A stretch of 47,898 nucleotides of DNA from Bacteroidales bacterium. Its GTDB lineage: Bacteria > Bacteroidota > Bacteroidia > Bacteroidales > JAADGE01. Positions 27,001 through 35,138 of the stretch are shown here, in pieces. The notes beneath the pieces are model-generated. The model had not been told where the DNA came from. It saw only the letters and a list, made by a program, of their open reading frames with translations, and did no database searches. The stretch is taken from NCBI GenBank assembly GCA_021108035.1, contig JAIORQ010000101.1, positions 1-47,898 on the forward strand. Direction: 5' to 3'. The position numbers were made by a program, and so were the translations under genes. The first letter of the stretch is position 1. Every line of letters starts with the position of its first letter.

Positions 27001-27389
27001 ATAAAAATCCGAAAATACATACTGATGAGTTCAGATTTAAACAAATACTTAATAACTTAATATCAAATGCTTTAAAATTTACAAAATCAGGTTATATTGA
27101 AACAGGATACATTATTGACAAAAATATATCTGACTATATTACTTTTTTTGTAAAAGATACCGGTATAGGAATACCAAAAGATGAACTAAACAGTATTTTT
27201 CATCGTTTTTCCAAAATTGAAGGCGACAAAATAAATGTATACAGAGGAACAGGACTCGGTCTTGCAATATCTAAAAATATTATCGAACTTAGCGGAGGTA
27301 AAATTTGGGTCGAATCGGAAATCGGAAAAGGTTCAACTTTCTTTTTTACACTATTATTGTCAAAACAAAACAGTTCTGGAAAAAACTAA
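24015..27389 (+). CDS. Histidine kinase 4: propeller sensor, kinase, no receiver
   Basis: Sensor kinase of 1124 residues. A signal peptide (ends VYAQ) leads into a double propeller with many reg_prop motifs, such as NDFLWIGTNEGLNKYD and NNILWVGTRNGLNKFD, through about residue 640. A Y_Y_Y domain (about 690-765) with YRYKLEGYDKTW and MPSGEYVFKVQVTD follows, then one membrane helix (about 785-806) and a coiled coil. The DHp helix has His897 in ANMSHEIRTPMNA, and the ATPase has LNNLISNALKFT, DTGIG and GTGLGLA. It ends directly after the ATPase domain with no receiver and no sign of one downstream. It is the most diverged of the four kinase cores. Start by ATG after a run of A/T, 126 bp after kinase 3. 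Confidence 0.93.
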   Translation: MKYYRKIPIYLEILCLSLLTFSVYAQNTEHDIVNLSIRNGLSQNNVISIFKDSNDFLWIGTNEGLNKYDSYNLTNFYSNNNTKNTLSNNTIWTINEDKYGNILIGTREGLNIYNPVSGKFTIYKNEENNPHSISHNNIRSIATFDSVNFWLGTNNGLNKINLKTGKCTRFFSNPDNENSISNNTVISLFADENNILWVGTRNGLNKFDTKTETVKRFLHSPCNSNTICGNNIRSIIKDDTGKIWAGTENGISCICKNQEGNEIISSYSAVNNNLSLKDVSVIKKIKDNVLFVGTLRLGAYFFNTGNNKFFKSTSVFKNIDKIRTAYYNKEGILWIGTSNKGVYKIIFSDEIFTQQRIKDKNNNYLMFFSFYEDKNNIIYCGTSDGLIKYNRKTQKHKTFFIEDIKKLDNTIRAITRIDSNNLLIGTYKNGLWVFNTNKETFSEHKFNKLFPESRQIMPFYKRNNNLWILCNTGTFYKYSLPDDKFTKHRLKSDALILSIFEYKTGKFLIGTLSDGLWQYDIKTKQSAKVKKNNVKINSVTGIIQNSKKEIFLSTYGSGLLKISDNTTNKITTFSEKFSGDIYGLLFDKNENLWFGTNKGLIKFNPENNNLHIYHENSGLQGEEFNMGAYIKCSDGEMFFGGVNGFNHFYPDNIKKIRNENKVIITDLKILNNSVLPGDTINNRVILKKNIQYTDEITLNRKDYYFSLHFACIDYKNSGFLKYRYKLEGYDKTWVTTDADNRTAVYRNMPSGEYVFKVQVTDNTGYRSNKGANIKIYIKPPFWETTLFYIFIILFMLFLTVTVIHFRERNLRREKIKLEAIVSERTHELKSSNVELEDYKNHLEDIVNVRTKELKNQNEEYFSLNEEYQQQNEELTKAKEKAEKADKLKSAFLANMSHEIRTPMNAILGFSQLLYENDITKKKRIKFVEMINSSGESLLHLIDDIIDIAKIEAGQLTIVNTDFHVNNIIKEICNSFSINENNKEKTKIELKISISENKNPKIHTDEFRFKQILNNLISNALKFTKSGYIETGYIIDKNISDYITFFVKDTGIGIPKDELNSIFHRFSKIEGDKINVYRGTGLGLAISKNIIELSGGKIWVESEIGKGSTFFFTLLLSKQNSSGKN

Positions 27390-27438
27390 ACTTAATAAAA
27401 TTACTTATTTCAGAACCTGTTTATCTGCAAAAAAATAA

Positions 27439-27473
27439 TTTGCAGAAATTTTTGATTTTATTAAATAAATTTG
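27439..27473 (+). promoter_or_regulatory. Putative promoter of the TonB-dependent receptor
   Basis: TAAATTTG at 27466-27473 is an exact match to the Bacteroidota -7 box. TTTG at 27439-27442 could be the -33 element, with a spacing of 23 bp, slightly above the usual 19-21. The start codon of the receptor is 65 bp downstream. If real, the receptor is transcribed independently of kinase 4. Confidence 0.4.
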
Positions 27474-27538
27474 TAATTTGCCTTATTGAAAATTTAAAAT
27501 TCGCTAAACATAATAATTTCATTATATCTGAAAATTAG

Positions 27539-29635
27539 ATGTTTAAAAAATTATTGCTTCCGTTTATATTAATATTATTTGCTGAATTCATAACAGCACA
27601 AGAAATACAAGATACTACTGTTGATAAAAGATTTGAAGAACTTCTGAATATGTCATTAGATGAATTAATGACTATTAAAGTTGTATCTGCATCAAAAAAA
27701 ATACAAAAACTTAGTGAAGCCTCTGCTACAATAACAGTCATCACTGCCGGTGATATTATTCTTTCGGGTGCTGCCTGTATTCCTGATCTTTTAAGGAGTG
27801 TAGCAGGTTTAGATGTTATGTCAGCTTGGGATAATAACATTGATGTAGGAGGAAGAGGATTAAATTCTTTTCAAAATTCCAAATTTCTGGTACTTTTAGA
27901 CGGGCAACGTTTGAATAATGATTACTCAGGTTCGGTCAGATGGAAAGAAATACCTGTATTTCTTGAAGATATTGAAAGAATTGAAGTAATTACATCTCCT
28001 TTATCAGCACTCTATGGTGCTAATTCTTTCAGCGGTATGATAAACATTATTACAAAGCCTGTTGATAAGCTCAAGGGTTTAAGGGTTGAAGGCAATATAG
28101 GAGAACAAGAAACCGGGGAATACCATTTACGATTTTCAAGTACTTTAGGAAAATTAAAATTCAAGTTAAACACCGGACTTGCTTATACTGAAGGATGGGG
28201 AAATCGTGATTCAACATTAGTTAAAGAAACTGTTTTGCCGTATAAAGGGTATTATGCAAAATTAAAAGATTGGAGCGAACTTTATAAAATAACTTTAAAA
28301 ATGGAATACCCTATTTCCGAAAAAACCGGCTTATTTGTTTCAGAAGGAGTAAATTTCGGTGATATAGCAACGCCTAATCTACAAAGTTCACAACTAAAAA
28401 TACTTAATTCATCTTTTCCTACAAAAAACTGGCATCAAATGGTAAATTATTATTACCGGTTTTCAGAAAATTCCGAGATAAAACTTCGTTTATCATCAGT
28501 TTATTGGAATGATGGAGGAGATATTTCACCGTCAGAATCAGAAAGATATGACAGCGAAGTGCAATATTCCGTGCCTTTGGGGCACAAAAACTATTTTATA
28601 GCCGGTATTTTCGGAGAAAAAGTATATTCCGAATCTCCGGATATAATTGAAAGAAGAGAGGATAATCTTTATGGGTTTTACATGCAAAATGAATTAAAAC
28701 CCGTCTCTAAAATAAATATTACCTTTGGATTAAGATATGATGTACATACTGCTTTAAAAGGAATATTCTCACCCAGAATAACCTGTGTTTTTACACCCTC
28801 AGAAAAACATATTTTCCGTTTTGGAACAGGTTCTGCTTTCAGAAAACCCTCATTTCTTGAGAATTATTATTACTCCGGACATGATTCAACATTATTGGTA
28901 GCAGGATTATTACAGAAACCGGACGGAATAAGCAAGCCCGAAAGAATTATTTCTTATAACTTTGATTATCAGACAATAATTAATAAGAATCTTTCCTTAA
29001 AAATAAATTTATTTAAAAATAATGTGAAAGACATCATAACATTTACAGAAAAAGTACCTTATTTATATTTTGACAGGGGATATTTATACGAAAATTCCAA
29101 TAAACTGTCTGTTACTGGCGGAGAAATTGAAATGAGATTCATTCCGGCAAATTCCCTTCAAGCTTATGCAAATATTTCTTATCAGAAATTAGAGTATGAA
29201 ACTGATACAATTTCTGAAAAATTAAGCGTACCTGAGATAAAAGGGAACATAGGACTTCAATATAAATTTAAATTTGGTCTTTTGGGCAATATAGCTGTGC
29301 ATTATGTAGGAGATAAAAAAGCTCAATTAGGAAACTTTTACGAAGATAAATATTATTTTATGGAAATAGACCCGTATGTTACAGTTGATATGAACATAGC
29401 TTATCACTTTCCTTTTAAAAAGGGTGAAATACAGTTTGCTGTTACCGGTTTCAATATTCTTGACCAAGAACATCTTGAATATCCTATATGGGACGGAAAT
29501 AAAAGATATTTCGGACTATATACCGGAGATGAGACATCAAGAAATTACAGCTCGGAAGAAAAAATTCAGTATGAAAACAGAAATGCGTTGCATAACAGGA
29601 AAGTTTTAATACGAATAACTTTTACACTATTTTAA
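27539..29635 (+). CDS. TonB-dependent outer-membrane receptor
   Basis: A 698-residue gated outer-membrane transporter. A signal peptide (ends ITAQ) is followed by an acidic stretch and the segment MSLDELMTIKVVSASKK, seen at the start of a subgroup of TonB receptors, then the plug domain (about 40-165) with ATITVITAGDI, VGGRGLN and IERIEVITSPLSALYGANSFSGMINIIT. The remainder is a 22-strand barrel, ending in the aromatic C-terminal signature IRITFTLF. It has no carboxypeptidase-like N-terminal extension, so it is not a SusC. The substrate is unknown. It directly follows the kinase block and precedes the 5'-nucleotidase gene. Confidence 0.93.
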   Translation: MFKKLLLPFILILFAEFITAQEIQDTTVDKRFEELLNMSLDELMTIKVVSASKKIQKLSEASATITVITAGDIILSGAACIPDLLRSVAGLDVMSAWDNNIDVGGRGLNSFQNSKFLVLLDGQRLNNDYSGSVRWKEIPVFLEDIERIEVITSPLSALYGANSFSGMINIITKPVDKLKGLRVEGNIGEQETGEYHLRFSSTLGKLKFKLNTGLAYTEGWGNRDSTLVKETVLPYKGYYAKLKDWSELYKITLKMEYPISEKTGLFVSEGVNFGDIATPNLQSSQLKILNSSFPTKNWHQMVNYYYRFSENSEIKLRLSSVYWNDGGDISPSESERYDSEVQYSVPLGHKNYFIAGIFGEKVYSESPDIIERREDNLYGFYMQNELKPVSKINITFGLRYDVHTALKGIFSPRITCVFTPSEKHIFRFGTGSAFRKPSFLENYYYSGHDSTLLVAGLLQKPDGISKPERIISYNFDYQTIINKNLSLKINLFKNNVKDIITFTEKVPYLYFDRGYLYENSNKLSVTGGEIEMRFIPANSLQAYANISYQKLEYETDTISEKLSVPEIKGNIGLQYKFKFGLLGNIAVHYVGDKKAQLGNFYEDKYYFMEIDPYVTVDMNIAYHFPFKKGEIQFAVTGFNILDQEHLEYPIWDGNKRYFGLYTGDETSRNYSSEEKIQYENRNALHNRKVLIRITFTLF

Positions 29636-29697
29636 AATTACTTTGCGGCAACTAAAATTAAAGGTACTACCACGAATTTAGCAGAACTTTATGAATA

Positions 29698-31149
29698 ATG
29701 AAAATTTTAAAGAAAACATCTCTTATTATAATTTTTTCTGTCTTATCATTATACTTAAAAAGTCAGAATGATACTACAGAAATAATAATTCTTCATACAA
29801 ATGATATGCATGCAATGATTGATAATTTCTCAAAACTTGCATCATTAGTCGAAGAATACAGAAAGAATTACGAAAATGTTTTTTTATTTTCAGCAGGTGA
29901 TCTGTTTACCGGAAACCCCATTGTTGATCAATATAAGCACAAAGGCTTACCAATAGTAGAGTTAATGAACAAAGTACAATACGATTTATCATGTATCGGT
30001 AATCATGAATTTGATTACGGGCAAAAAGAATTTGTATGTTTAATGAATATAGCATCATTTCCATTTATCTGTTCAAATATTAATATTTCAGAACATTCTG
30101 ATCTGAAATCTAAAAAAGGATATATTAAGCTGTTTACAAAAGACAGTATTTCAATTGGGGTATTAGGCTTAATTCAAATTGAAAAAAATCATTTCCCTTC
30201 TTGTAATCCTGAAAATTTATACGGACTTTCATTTGATGATCCTATTAAAACAGCCCGAAAATACAAAACATATAAAGATTCAACAGATATATTCATAGCT
30301 TTAACACATTTAGGATTTGAACAAGACAAAAAACTGGCAAAAAAGAATCAATTTTTTGATGTAATAATCGGCGGTCATTCTCATACCGAACTAAATCAAG
30401 GATATATTAAAGGTAATACATTAATTGTTCAAGCAGGTTCTTATTTAAATTATGCAGGAGTATTGAAAATTAAAATTTCTGATCATAAAATCATATCAAA
30501 AAGTGATACTATCATAAATTTGAATTCTTACAATCATTATAATAAAGAGACGGCAAAGATAATTAATGCTTATAATGACAATCCGGATTTTGATGAAGTT
30601 ATCGGCTTTGCTAAAAATGATATTACCGGTAATGATGAATTAGGAGCATTAATGACTGATGCAATGCAAGATACTATGGGTGTTGATATTTCTTTTCAAA
30701 ATATCGGAGGAATAAGACTTGATCAAATCCCTTCCGGAGATATAACAATAAAACAAATATTTGAACTTTCGCCTTTCGAAAATACTTTTGTGATTTACAA
30801 AATGAATACCGGACAAATAAAAAAATTAATTAAATATGCATATAAACTTCAAAACAGTAACGCAATTCAAGCAAACGGTATTCAAATAGATTTACATGTA
30901 AAAGAAAATGATAAAATAAAAAAAATTATCTTGAAAAACTCTGACGGCAGCAAATTAGAAAACAAAACATATACTGTTGCCGTAAACAGCTATATGGCAG
31001 CAGCATACGAACTGAATTTTCTTAAAGACGGAACTAAAAAAAGTATAATTGATGCCGGATGCACCGGTAGCTTTATAAAAAAATATAAAACAATAGATTA
31101 TAAAGGCGTTAAAAGGGTGAATATTATTAAGGCAACCTACAATGATTAA
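29698..31149 (+). CDS. 5'-nucleotidase/UshA-like metallophosphoesterase
   Basis: Periplasmic enzyme of the 5'-nucleotidase family, expected to remove phosphate from nucleotides or nucleotide sugars. After a signal peptide (about residues 1-23) come the metal ligands of the calcineurin-like domain: HTNDMH with Asp36 and His38, SAGD with Asp68, GNHEFDYG with Asn102 and His103, LTHLG, and GGHSHT. The C-terminal 5'-nucleotidase domain (about 310-483) has FQNIGGIR and AVNSYMAA. The length of 483 is short for UshA but normal for single-product bacterial members. It starts 62 bp after the TonB receptor stop. Its last codons and stop lie within the first unit of a 16-bp tandem repeat. Confidence 0.9.
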   Translation: MKILKKTSLIIIFSVLSLYLKSQNDTTEIIILHTNDMHAMIDNFSKLASLVEEYRKNYENVFLFSAGDLFTGNPIVDQYKHKGLPIVELMNKVQYDLSCIGNHEFDYGQKEFVCLMNIASFPFICSNINISEHSDLKSKKGYIKLFTKDSISIGVLGLIQIEKNHFPSCNPENLYGLSFDDPIKTARKYKTYKDSTDIFIALTHLGFEQDKKLAKKNQFFDVIIGGHSHTELNQGYIKGNTLIVQAGSYLNYAGVLKIKISDHKIISKSDTIINLNSYNHYNKETAKIINAYNDNPDFDEVIGFAKNDITGNDELGALMTDAMQDTMGVDISFQNIGGIRLDQIPSGDITIKQIFELSPFENTFVIYKMNTGQIKKLIKYAYKLQNSNAIQANGIQIDLHVKENDKIKKIILKNSDGSKLENKTYTVAVNSYMAAAYELNFLKDGTKKSIIDAGCTGSFIKKYKTIDYKGVKRVNIIKATYND

Positions 31150-31188
31150 ATGAATAAATGATTAAATGAATAAATGATTAAATGAATA
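31141..31188. repeat. Three perfect copies of a 16-bp repeat at a gene end
   Basis: AATGATTAAATGAATA occurs three times without mismatch (31141-31156, 31157-31172, 31173-31188). The first copy contains the last two codons and the TAA stop (31147-31149) of the 5'-nucleotidase gene. The unit is not a multiple of three but lies past the stop, so changes in copy number would not affect the protein. Confidence 0.9.
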
Positions 31189-31222
31189 ACAGCATTCATA
31201 AAATAACAGTGAACCACTGATA

Positions 31223-32743
31223 TTACATTACTACCAATTTCGAATTATAAATTGTTCCTTCTTGTTCAATCTCCAGAAAATAGATTCCGGACTTAAATCT
31301 TACCGGAATTTTACATGTGTTAGCTTCCGGATAAGAAACATATTGATATACTTGCTTTCCGAGAGAATTATAAATCTGAATCTTGCAACTCTTTGATTCA
31401 GGTAAAATAACATTTAATATGCAGTTCTGATTAACAGGGTTCGGAAATATTTTTACATCTTTCTTTTTCAGGACTTTATTAATATTCACAGCAGGTATTT
31501 CAAAAAGTGTATCAATTAATATAACAACCGGCTCTTTTTGATAAGCATATTCTTTATAAAGATCGGCAACTGATAATTTCAAAATTTTATCTTCCGGAAT
31601 AAATTGCATAAATTGGATATTATATGGACCTGAGTTTGAATAATCTCTCATTAAAGACCAATTAGTTTCATCGTCAATTAAAGTTCCGTCACCAATATAC
31701 TTAACAATACTATCATATCTCGGCTCATAATTATGTGCATCATTTCGCTTAATTGATGCGTTGGCTGCATACAAATTATCACCGGGTATTAAATCATCAT
31801 AATTGTTATATCTGTATGTATGAAATGGTTCCAAGCATGCAGATTCAACAACCATTGCAGTTAAAGAATCATATTCTGAATTCGTTGCTGCCGCAACTGA
31901 AAGAATTATCCCGTTTGCATATCCGTTTTTATTAATATCTACTGCATCTCTTACATCATTTGTATTATTTAATCCGTCAGAATTATAATCATAAACTTCA
32001 AGAGCATTCCTTGCCGTAAACCAAATTGGTTCATACGCTTTATTCTTTAAAGCAGTTCCGCTGAAATCAGCTAAAGAATTTTGAAATACAGCCGTTCCGC
32101 TGTTGTTTACTCCCGATAAGGCTGACATTTGCCCCGCAAAACCAATCATAACCCATGCTTGTTCTTCCGATTCTTCCGGTATGTGAGCAATTACTGTACT
32201 GCTGTTGATTAAATGAACATTCGGAGTCCAATCAACATGTCTGGAAATAACAGAACCTCCGTCTAAACCGGTTGAAGAAGTAGCATCACCCCAACTCATT
32301 AAAGATGAACAACCAAAATCAATATCATTTTCTTGTTTACCGGAGAATCCGATAAAATCAAAAAAAGTATTTGCCGCCAAAACATCCAAATAATCAAAAT
32401 CTTTTGCTCCGAAACCTGCATCATTAATTCCGTCAACCATTCCTTGAGCTTCGTCATGATATTTTTGAGCTATTACAAAATGCTTTTCTTCTTCAATATA
32501 TTTTTTCAAAGTATCAATACCTGCTTGACTTAGATTAGGTACAATATAATTATTGTATAAATTAAGCATTCTGTCACCATCCAAATAACCAACGGCATAT
32601 CCTCTTTCGTAATGAGTTCCCCATACCTTTATCAGTTTAAAATTTGAAGTATCTGCAATAACAACACCGTTTACATCTTTTTGTGAAAAAACGGTTAATG
32701 ATAACATAGTAATTAACAAGATAATAAAAGTTGTTTTTTTCAT
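31223..32743 (-). CDS. Secreted C45-like Ntn-hydrolase with T9SS sorting domain
   Basis: A 506-residue exported protein. After a signal peptide (ends VFSQ) comes a domain like the C45 autoproteolytic acyltransferase/hydrolase and phospholipase B-like Ntn-hydrolases: WGTHYERGYAVGYLDG, QGMVDGINDAG, then the candidate nucleophile Cys145 in DFGCSSLMSWG, followed by SRHVDW. In this fold, cleavage before the cysteine exposes it as the catalytic N-terminus. Residues 250-276 look like paired EF-hand/dockerin calcium loops (YNSDGLNNTND, INKNGYANG). The C-terminal 75 residues are a T9SS sorting domain, KIFPNPVNQNCILNV...GIYFLEIE. The substrate (amide or ester) is unknown. It is convergent with the 5'-nucleotidase gene. 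Confidence 0.82.
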   Translation of the reverse strand: MKKTTFIILLITMLSLTVFSQKDVNGVVIADTSNFKLIKVWGTHYERGYAVGYLDGDRMLNLYNNYIVPNLSQAGIDTLKKYIEEEKHFVIAQKYHDEAQGMVDGINDAGFGAKDFDYLDVLAANTFFDFIGFSGKQENDIDFGCSSLMSWGDATSSTGLDGGSVISRHVDWTPNVHLINSSTVIAHIPEESEEQAWVMIGFAGQMSALSGVNNSGTAVFQNSLADFSGTALKNKAYEPIWFTARNALEVYDYNSDGLNNTNDVRDAVDINKNGYANGIILSVAAATNSEYDSLTAMVVESACLEPFHTYRYNNYDDLIPGDNLYAANASIKRNDAHNYEPRYDSIVKYIGDGTLIDDETNWSLMRDYSNSGPYNIQFMQFIPEDKILKLSVADLYKEYAYQKEPVVILIDTLFEIPAVNINKVLKKKDVKIFPNPVNQNCILNVILPESKSCKIQIYNSLGKQVYQYVSYPEANTCKIPVRFKSGIYFLEIEQEGTIYNSKLVVM

Positions 32744-32778
32744 TTTGGTAAATTTATAGACTGTTTAATAAATTGTAT

Positions 32779-34413
32779 TTATTTAATCCCCAATTGTTCA
32801 AGTCCTTGCTCAAAAACAATGTCAACAGGAATTCCTGCATCATTAACTCTGTCAAGGTCTTTTTGCAGATCATCACCTATCTTTCCTTTTTCCTCTACCC
32901 ATTTTTTTGCTTCATCATAATTACCGTCACCTTGAATTATTAAAATCTTTTCTGTTAAGGAGTTCATTGCCTCTTTCATCTTTTCAAAGTTAACACTGTA
33001 AGTTCCTGTTTCTGCATCTCTTGAAAAAGCACCTTTATCTTGAAAATAATAGAAACGCAACATATTTGCTTTACCGTGAGAGCTGGAAATTCCAAATCTC
33101 ACTGATCTGAAAATACTTGTCATAAATGTTACATAATTGTCCAAAAGATCTTTTTCGGGGAATTCACCCATTTCGTATAATTTTGTTACCAGAAATAATC
33201 CTAATATATCGGCTTTACTTTCTTCAATTGTTGTTGAAAACTCTTTTAAAGCTGCACTTACTTCTGTTTCGGGATCATTGATCAGATATTTTATTCCCAT
33301 ACCGTGTGCTGTTTCATGGAACATCGTATTCTCAAAGAAAGCATCAAACTTAATGTTTTTTCTTTGGCTCTCTGCAATTAAAATATTACTGATTGGCACA
33401 AGTATCTTATCAAATTTTGCTTTCATGGAATTCTTTAATTGCAATTTTCTGCTGCCCTTTGCTAAATGAACTCTTTTATCATTAGGTAAATTAATAGCAA
33501 TCGTTTTACTGCCGGCATTGCAATCACCTGCATAAAATACAACATCATATGCACCAAGATCAGAATCGCTTCCCGGAACTTCCTTTTTATATTCATCGGA
33601 AACCGGTATAGCTTTTTGCAGATCAGCTAACATAGCAACATATTTTTCCAACTTCTTGCTCCATTCTTTGTCTTTTATTAAAATAAATGCTTCATGAGCT
33701 GCTTTATATCCAAATAAGCCATCCTCATAATTCTCAATGGGACCTACAACAAAATCAATGTCGTTATTTTTCATATCCATCCATGCCATATCACTTGCTA
33801 AAAAATCATCTTTAAGAATATCCTCGGCTCTTAAATTTAGATATTTTTTAAAGCCTTCATCTTCAGCTAATTCGGCTGCTTGTTTTAATAATTCAGCAAC
33901 TTTTTCAGTTCTTTCCTTAAAAATTTCATGATACCACACAACATTTAATTTCCCTTTATCATCTCTTTTAATCATTGTATATAGTGATGTTTTGTTTTCA
34001 TCTTCCAATGCCTCAAACTCTTCTTTTGTCATATCGGCAGGATAAAAATTTGCACCTGCAGGTTTCTCTCCCGCTCCTTCGATAAAAGGTATATTTCCGT
34101 TTAATCTTTCCCAAGGTCCGTAATTTATTTCAATGAATCTTTTCAGATATTCATCTTCAACATCTTTAAAAAGTTCATCTTTATTACCGTAAGCTTCCAT
34201 CCAAAACAGTTCATCCATAATTTTGGCTGCTTCAAATAAGACAGGTAACATCTTTATTTGGTTTTCAGTCAAATGACTAATGTCTGCCGTTAACTTAAAA
34301 GATATAAATTGCTCGGCTTTTTGTTTCATAATATTTTGCGAATTGGTTTTATAAGAAACAAATACAAAAAATAATATAAAGAAAATTGAAAAAATACTGA
34401 TTTTGTTTTTCAT
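32779..34413 (-). CDS. M49-like zinc metallopeptidase (dipeptidyl peptidase III type)
   Basis: A 544-residue enzyme with an N-terminal signal peptide or anchor (about residues 8-25). The zinc site is FHETAHGMG with His366, Glu367 and His370, followed 32 residues after the first histidine by EESKAD with Glu397-Glu398. This matches the peptidase M49-related group, to which the peptidase half of plant Nudix hydrolase 3 also belongs and which uses HExxH rather than the HExxGH of classical DPP III. Such proteins are often listed as Zn-dependent hydrolases, and some Bacteroidota records mislabel them as dihydrofolate reductase; no DHFR motif is seen. It is divergent from the Rrf2 genes, with 241 bp between. 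Confidence 0.82.
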   Translation of the reverse strand: MKNKISIFSIFFILFFVFVSYKTNSQNIMKQKAEQFISFKLTADISHLTENQIKMLPVLFEAAKIMDELFWMEAYGNKDELFKDVEDEYLKRFIEINYGPWERLNGNIPFIEGAGEKPAGANFYPADMTKEEFEALEDENKTSLYTMIKRDDKGKLNVVWYHEIFKERTEKVAELLKQAAELAEDEGFKKYLNLRAEDILKDDFLASDMAWMDMKNNDIDFVVGPIENYEDGLFGYKAAHEAFILIKDKEWSKKLEKYVAMLADLQKAIPVSDEYKKEVPGSDSDLGAYDVVFYAGDCNAGSKTIAINLPNDKRVHLAKGSRKLQLKNSMKAKFDKILVPISNILIAESQRKNIKFDAFFENTMFHETAHGMGIKYLINDPETEVSAALKEFSTTIEESKADILGLFLVTKLYEMGEFPEKDLLDNYVTFMTSIFRSVRFGISSSHGKANMLRFYYFQDKGAFSRDAETGTYSVNFEKMKEAMNSLTEKILIIQGDGNYDEAKKWVEEKGKIGDDLQKDLDRVNDAGIPVDIVFEQGLEQLGIK

Positions 34414-34560
34414 TATTAATGTTTTAATTAGTAATTAGAATAATAAATTTATTAATATGTTTTACAACATTTTATTTTATCTAAAAAAATGAAACCTTTT
34501 TTCGGTATTTTACGTATATGTTAAATTAATTACTTATATATTTTTATTTAAACATTTTTT

Positions 34561-34581
34561 TTATACTTTTATAAAGTATAA
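34561..34581. promoter_or_regulatory. Perfect 9-bp inverted repeat upstream of Rrf2 gene
   Basis: TTATACTTT at 34561-34569 and AAAGTATAA at 34573-34581 form a perfect inverted repeat around a 3-bp centre. It lies 73 bp upstream of the first Rrf2 gene, in the gap between divergent genes. It is a candidate operator for autoregulation by Rrf2 or an element of an overlapping promoter. The rest of the 34414-34654 gap is AT-rich with no other clear structure. Confidence 0.4.
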
Positions 34582-34654
34582 TATTAATAAATATACATAT
34601 TTTTATTTATTATTGCAGTAAAATTAAAATTAAATCTTTAAATAATAAAAAAAT

Positions 34655-35056
34655 ATGAGTTCAGTAGTAAGATTTTCAGAAGCAGCATCTATTTCATTAC
34701 GCGGAACAGTATTGATTGCAAAATCAGATAAGTTCCTGAATGTAACAAAGATAGCTGAAGAAATCGGCGGATCACGCCATCATGTGGCAAAGGTGATGCA
34801 AAGACTTTCAAAAGAAGGATATATTAAATCTATGAGAGGACCAACCGGAGGTTTTGTATTATTAAAGAAACCTGAAGAAATTTCATTTTTGGATATTTAT
34901 CAAGCCATTGAAGGAAAGATAATAATTAATGAATGTCCTTTTGACAAAAAAGAAACATGTATTTTTGAAAAATGCTTGTTAGGCACTGTTGTACCTGAAA
35001 TAACACAAAATTTTATTGATTATTTGGGAAAACAATTTGTTTCGGATTATATATAA
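34655..35056 (+). CDS. Rrf2-family regulator with three cysteines
   Basis: Small DNA-binding transcription regulator (133 residues) of the Rrf2/IscR/NsrR family. The N-terminal winged helix covers about 8-75 and includes the recognition helix region SRHHVAKVMQRLSKEGYIKSMRG and the wing GPTGGFVL. A C-terminal dimerisation helix follows, and the iron-sulfur ligand region has Cys94, Cys102 and Cys107 (ECPFDKKETCIFEKC), so a redox- or NO-responsive cluster is likely. It is followed 82 bp downstream by a close paralogue. A 9-bp inverted repeat upstream may be its operator. Confidence 0.92.
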   Translation: MSSVVRFSEAASISLRGTVLIAKSDKFLNVTKIAEEIGGSRHHVAKVMQRLSKEGYIKSMRGPTGGFVLLKKPEEISFLDIYQAIEGKIIINECPFDKKETCIFEKCLLGTVVPEITQNFIDYLGKQFVSDYI

Positions 35057-35138
35057 CAGTATTTATAAAATAATTATTTTTTCATTAAAATAACAATTAC
35101 CAATTATATTATATTAATAAATCTTAAAATGTAAAATT

